NCBI GenBank assembly: GCA_021787255.1
Contig: JAJYMD010000454.1
Coordinates: 1 to 6,272 of the forward strand
From: Actinomycetes bacterium
Lineage (GTDB): Bacteria; Actinomycetota; Acidimicrobiia; Acidimicrobiales; RAAP-2
Direction: 5' to 3'
DNA: 6,272 nt
The translations under genes were made by a program, and so were the position numbers. The number at the start of each line of letters is the position of its first letter. Position 1 is the stretch's first letter. The notes beneath the pieces were generated by a model. That model saw only the letters and a program-made list of their open reading frames with translations, made no database searches and was not told the origin of the DNA. This document shows, in pieces, positions 5,247-6,272 of this stretch.

Positions 5247-6272
5247 ATGGCAGGTGTGGGCAACGAGGTCGAGCGGGCGCAGGCGGCGGCGTTCGACTAC
5301 GCCCCGGCTCCCGAGTCGCGCGAGGCCGTGCGTTTGGACCCCGAGTACGGCCTCTTCATCGACGGTGAATTCCGTCCCGCCGCCTCGGGCCGGACCTTCG
5401 CCACGATCAACCCCGCCACCGAGGAGCCGCTCGCGACGGTCGCCGAGGCCGGGGACGAGGACGTGGACCGTGCGGTCGCCGCGGCGCGCGCCGCGTACGA
5501 GGGCGCCTGGGGGCGGCTCCGTGGTCGTGACCGGGCCAAGTACCTCTTCCGCATCGCCCGCATCCTCCAGGAGCGAGCTCGCGAGCTCGCCGTGCTCGAG
5601 TCGCTGGACAACGGCAAGCCGATCCGCGAGTCGCGTGACGTCGACGTCCCCCTCGCCGCGGCCCATTTCTTCTACCACGCGGGGTGGGCGGACAAGCTCG
5701 AGCATGCCGGCTTCGGCCCCCGACCGCGCCCGCTCGGCGTCGCCGGGCAGGTGATCCCCTGGAACTTCCCGCTGCTCATGGCGGCCTGGAAGCTCGCGCC
5801 GGCGCTCGCGACCGGCAACACGTGCGTGCTGAAGCCTGCCGAGACCACCCCCCTGTCGGCGCTCTTCCTCGCCGGGATCTGCCAGGAGGCGGGCTTGCCA
5901 CCCGGGACGGTCAACGTCGTGACCGGCGCCGGTGCGACCGGAGCGACGCTCGTCTCGCATCCTGGGGTCGACAAGGTGGCGTTCACCGGCTCGACCGAGG
6001 TCGGCAAGGAGATCCGCCGGCGGGTGGCCGGGACCCGCAAGCGCCTGACGCTCGAGCTCGGCGGCAAGGCGGCGAACGTCGTCTTCGAGGACGCGCCGAT
6101 CGACCAGGCGATCGAGGGCATCGTGAACGGCATCTTCTTCAACCAGGGCCACGTCTGCTGCGCAGGTTCGAGGCTGCTGGTCCAAGAGTCCGTCGCAGAG
6201 CTCGTGCTCGACCGGCTCCGGGAGCGGCTGGGGACGCTGCGACTCGGGGACCCGCTCGACAAGAACACCGAC
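5247..6272 (+). CDS. NAD(P)-dependent aldehyde dehydrogenase (3' partial)
   Basis: The frame is open from ATG 5247 to the right edge: 342 codons visible of the roughly 480-500 usual for the family. Seen: an N-terminal segment with FDYAPAPESR and YGLFIDGEF, the IPWNFP motif with Asn173, VLKPAE with the cofactor-binding Lys196, FTGSTEVG (246-253) in the Rossmann domain, LELGGK with the general base Glu270, and GHVCCAGSR with the nucleophile Cys304 (aligning with Cys302 of ALDH2) and Cys305 beside it. Known of the family: oxidation of an aldehyde to the carboxylate through a thiohemiacetal; it is the non-acylating type, so the product would be acid, not acyl-CoA. Placed directly after deoC, acetaldehyde released by the aldolase is the likely substrate; that is inferred from context. 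Start: 5247 for its GGAG site; ATG 5217 would add 10 residues. The C-terminal oligomerisation region lies beyond the window. Many actinobacteria follow deoC with one or two such genes. Confidence 0.93.
   Translation, partial: MAGVGNEVERAQAAAFDYAPAPESREAVRLDPEYGLFIDGEFRPAASGRTFATINPATEEPLATVAEAGDEDVDRAVAAARAAYEGAWGRLRGRDRAKYLFRIARILQERARELAVLESLDNGKPIRESRDVDVPLAAAHFFYHAGWADKLEHAGFGPRPRPLGVAGQVIPWNFPLLMAAWKLAPALATGNTCVLKPAETTPLSALFLAGICQEAGLPPGTVNVVTGAGATGATLVSHPGVDKVAFTGSTEVGKEIRRRVAGTRKRLTLELGGKAANVVFEDAPIDQAIEGIVNGIFFNQGHVCCAGSRLLVQESVAELVLDRLRERLGTLRLGDPLDKNTD

Noticed and set aside
4317..6185. Very long open frame on the minus strand (622 codons) opposite deoC and the aldehyde dehydrogenase
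   Set aside because: It lies antisense to two genes with complete catalytic motifs, and its Arg/Gly/His-rich composition is what GC-biased codons produce on the opposite strand. No recognisable domain.

Overview
This is a very GC-rich window with strongly G/C-biased third codon positions. Every gene I can support lies on the + strand, tightly packed, with GTG starts and 4-nt stop/start overlaps. That style, together with a lipobox lipoprotein with a Pro/Thr/Ser-rich tail and a long-form DeoC followed by an aldehyde dehydrogenase, points to the Actinomycetota. Acidimicrobiia or a relative is plausible, but I cannot fix the class from sequence alone.

Layout: (i) 2-898, the C-terminal ~90% of a PfkB-family adenosine-kinase-like enzyme, cut by the left edge; (ii) 915-2000, the translation-associated ATPase YchF, 16 nt downstream and probably co-transcribed; (iii) 2001-2131, a non-coding gap holding a 16-bp tandem duplication, a candidate -10 box, a perfect 8-bp inverted repeat and a good ribosome binding site; (iv) 2132-2665, a small lipoprotein of unknown function; (v) 2662-3972, pyrimidine-nucleoside (thymidine) phosphorylase, overlapping the lipoprotein stop by GTGA; (vi) 3969-4088, a 39-codon ORF overlapping the deoA stop by ATGA and running into (vii) 4053-4128, an octanucleotide tandem repeat array (CCGGCTGG/CCGGCTGA) with stop codons in all three forward frames; (viii) 4176-5192, deoxyribose-phosphate aldolase; (ix) 5247 to the right edge, the N-terminal ~70% of an aldehyde dehydrogenase. 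No gap exceeds 300 bases. I found no RNA gene, insertion sequence, CRISPR array or convincing intrinsic terminator.

The genes from 2132 rightward look like one nucleoside-catabolic transcription unit. DeoA releases deoxyribose-1-phosphate, a phosphopentomutase not encoded here would make deoxyribose-5-phosphate, DeoC splits that to glyceraldehyde-3-phosphate and acetaldehyde, and the dehydrogenase can oxidise the acetaldehyde. The adenosine kinase adds a purine salvage theme upstream. The enzymes are ordinary. The parts worth a second look are the unrecognised lipoprotein coupled to deoA, the octamer array that interrupts a coupled small ORF between deoA and deoC, and the dyad next to the candidate lipoprotein promoter. 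I see no clear evidence of a wholly new multi-gene system.
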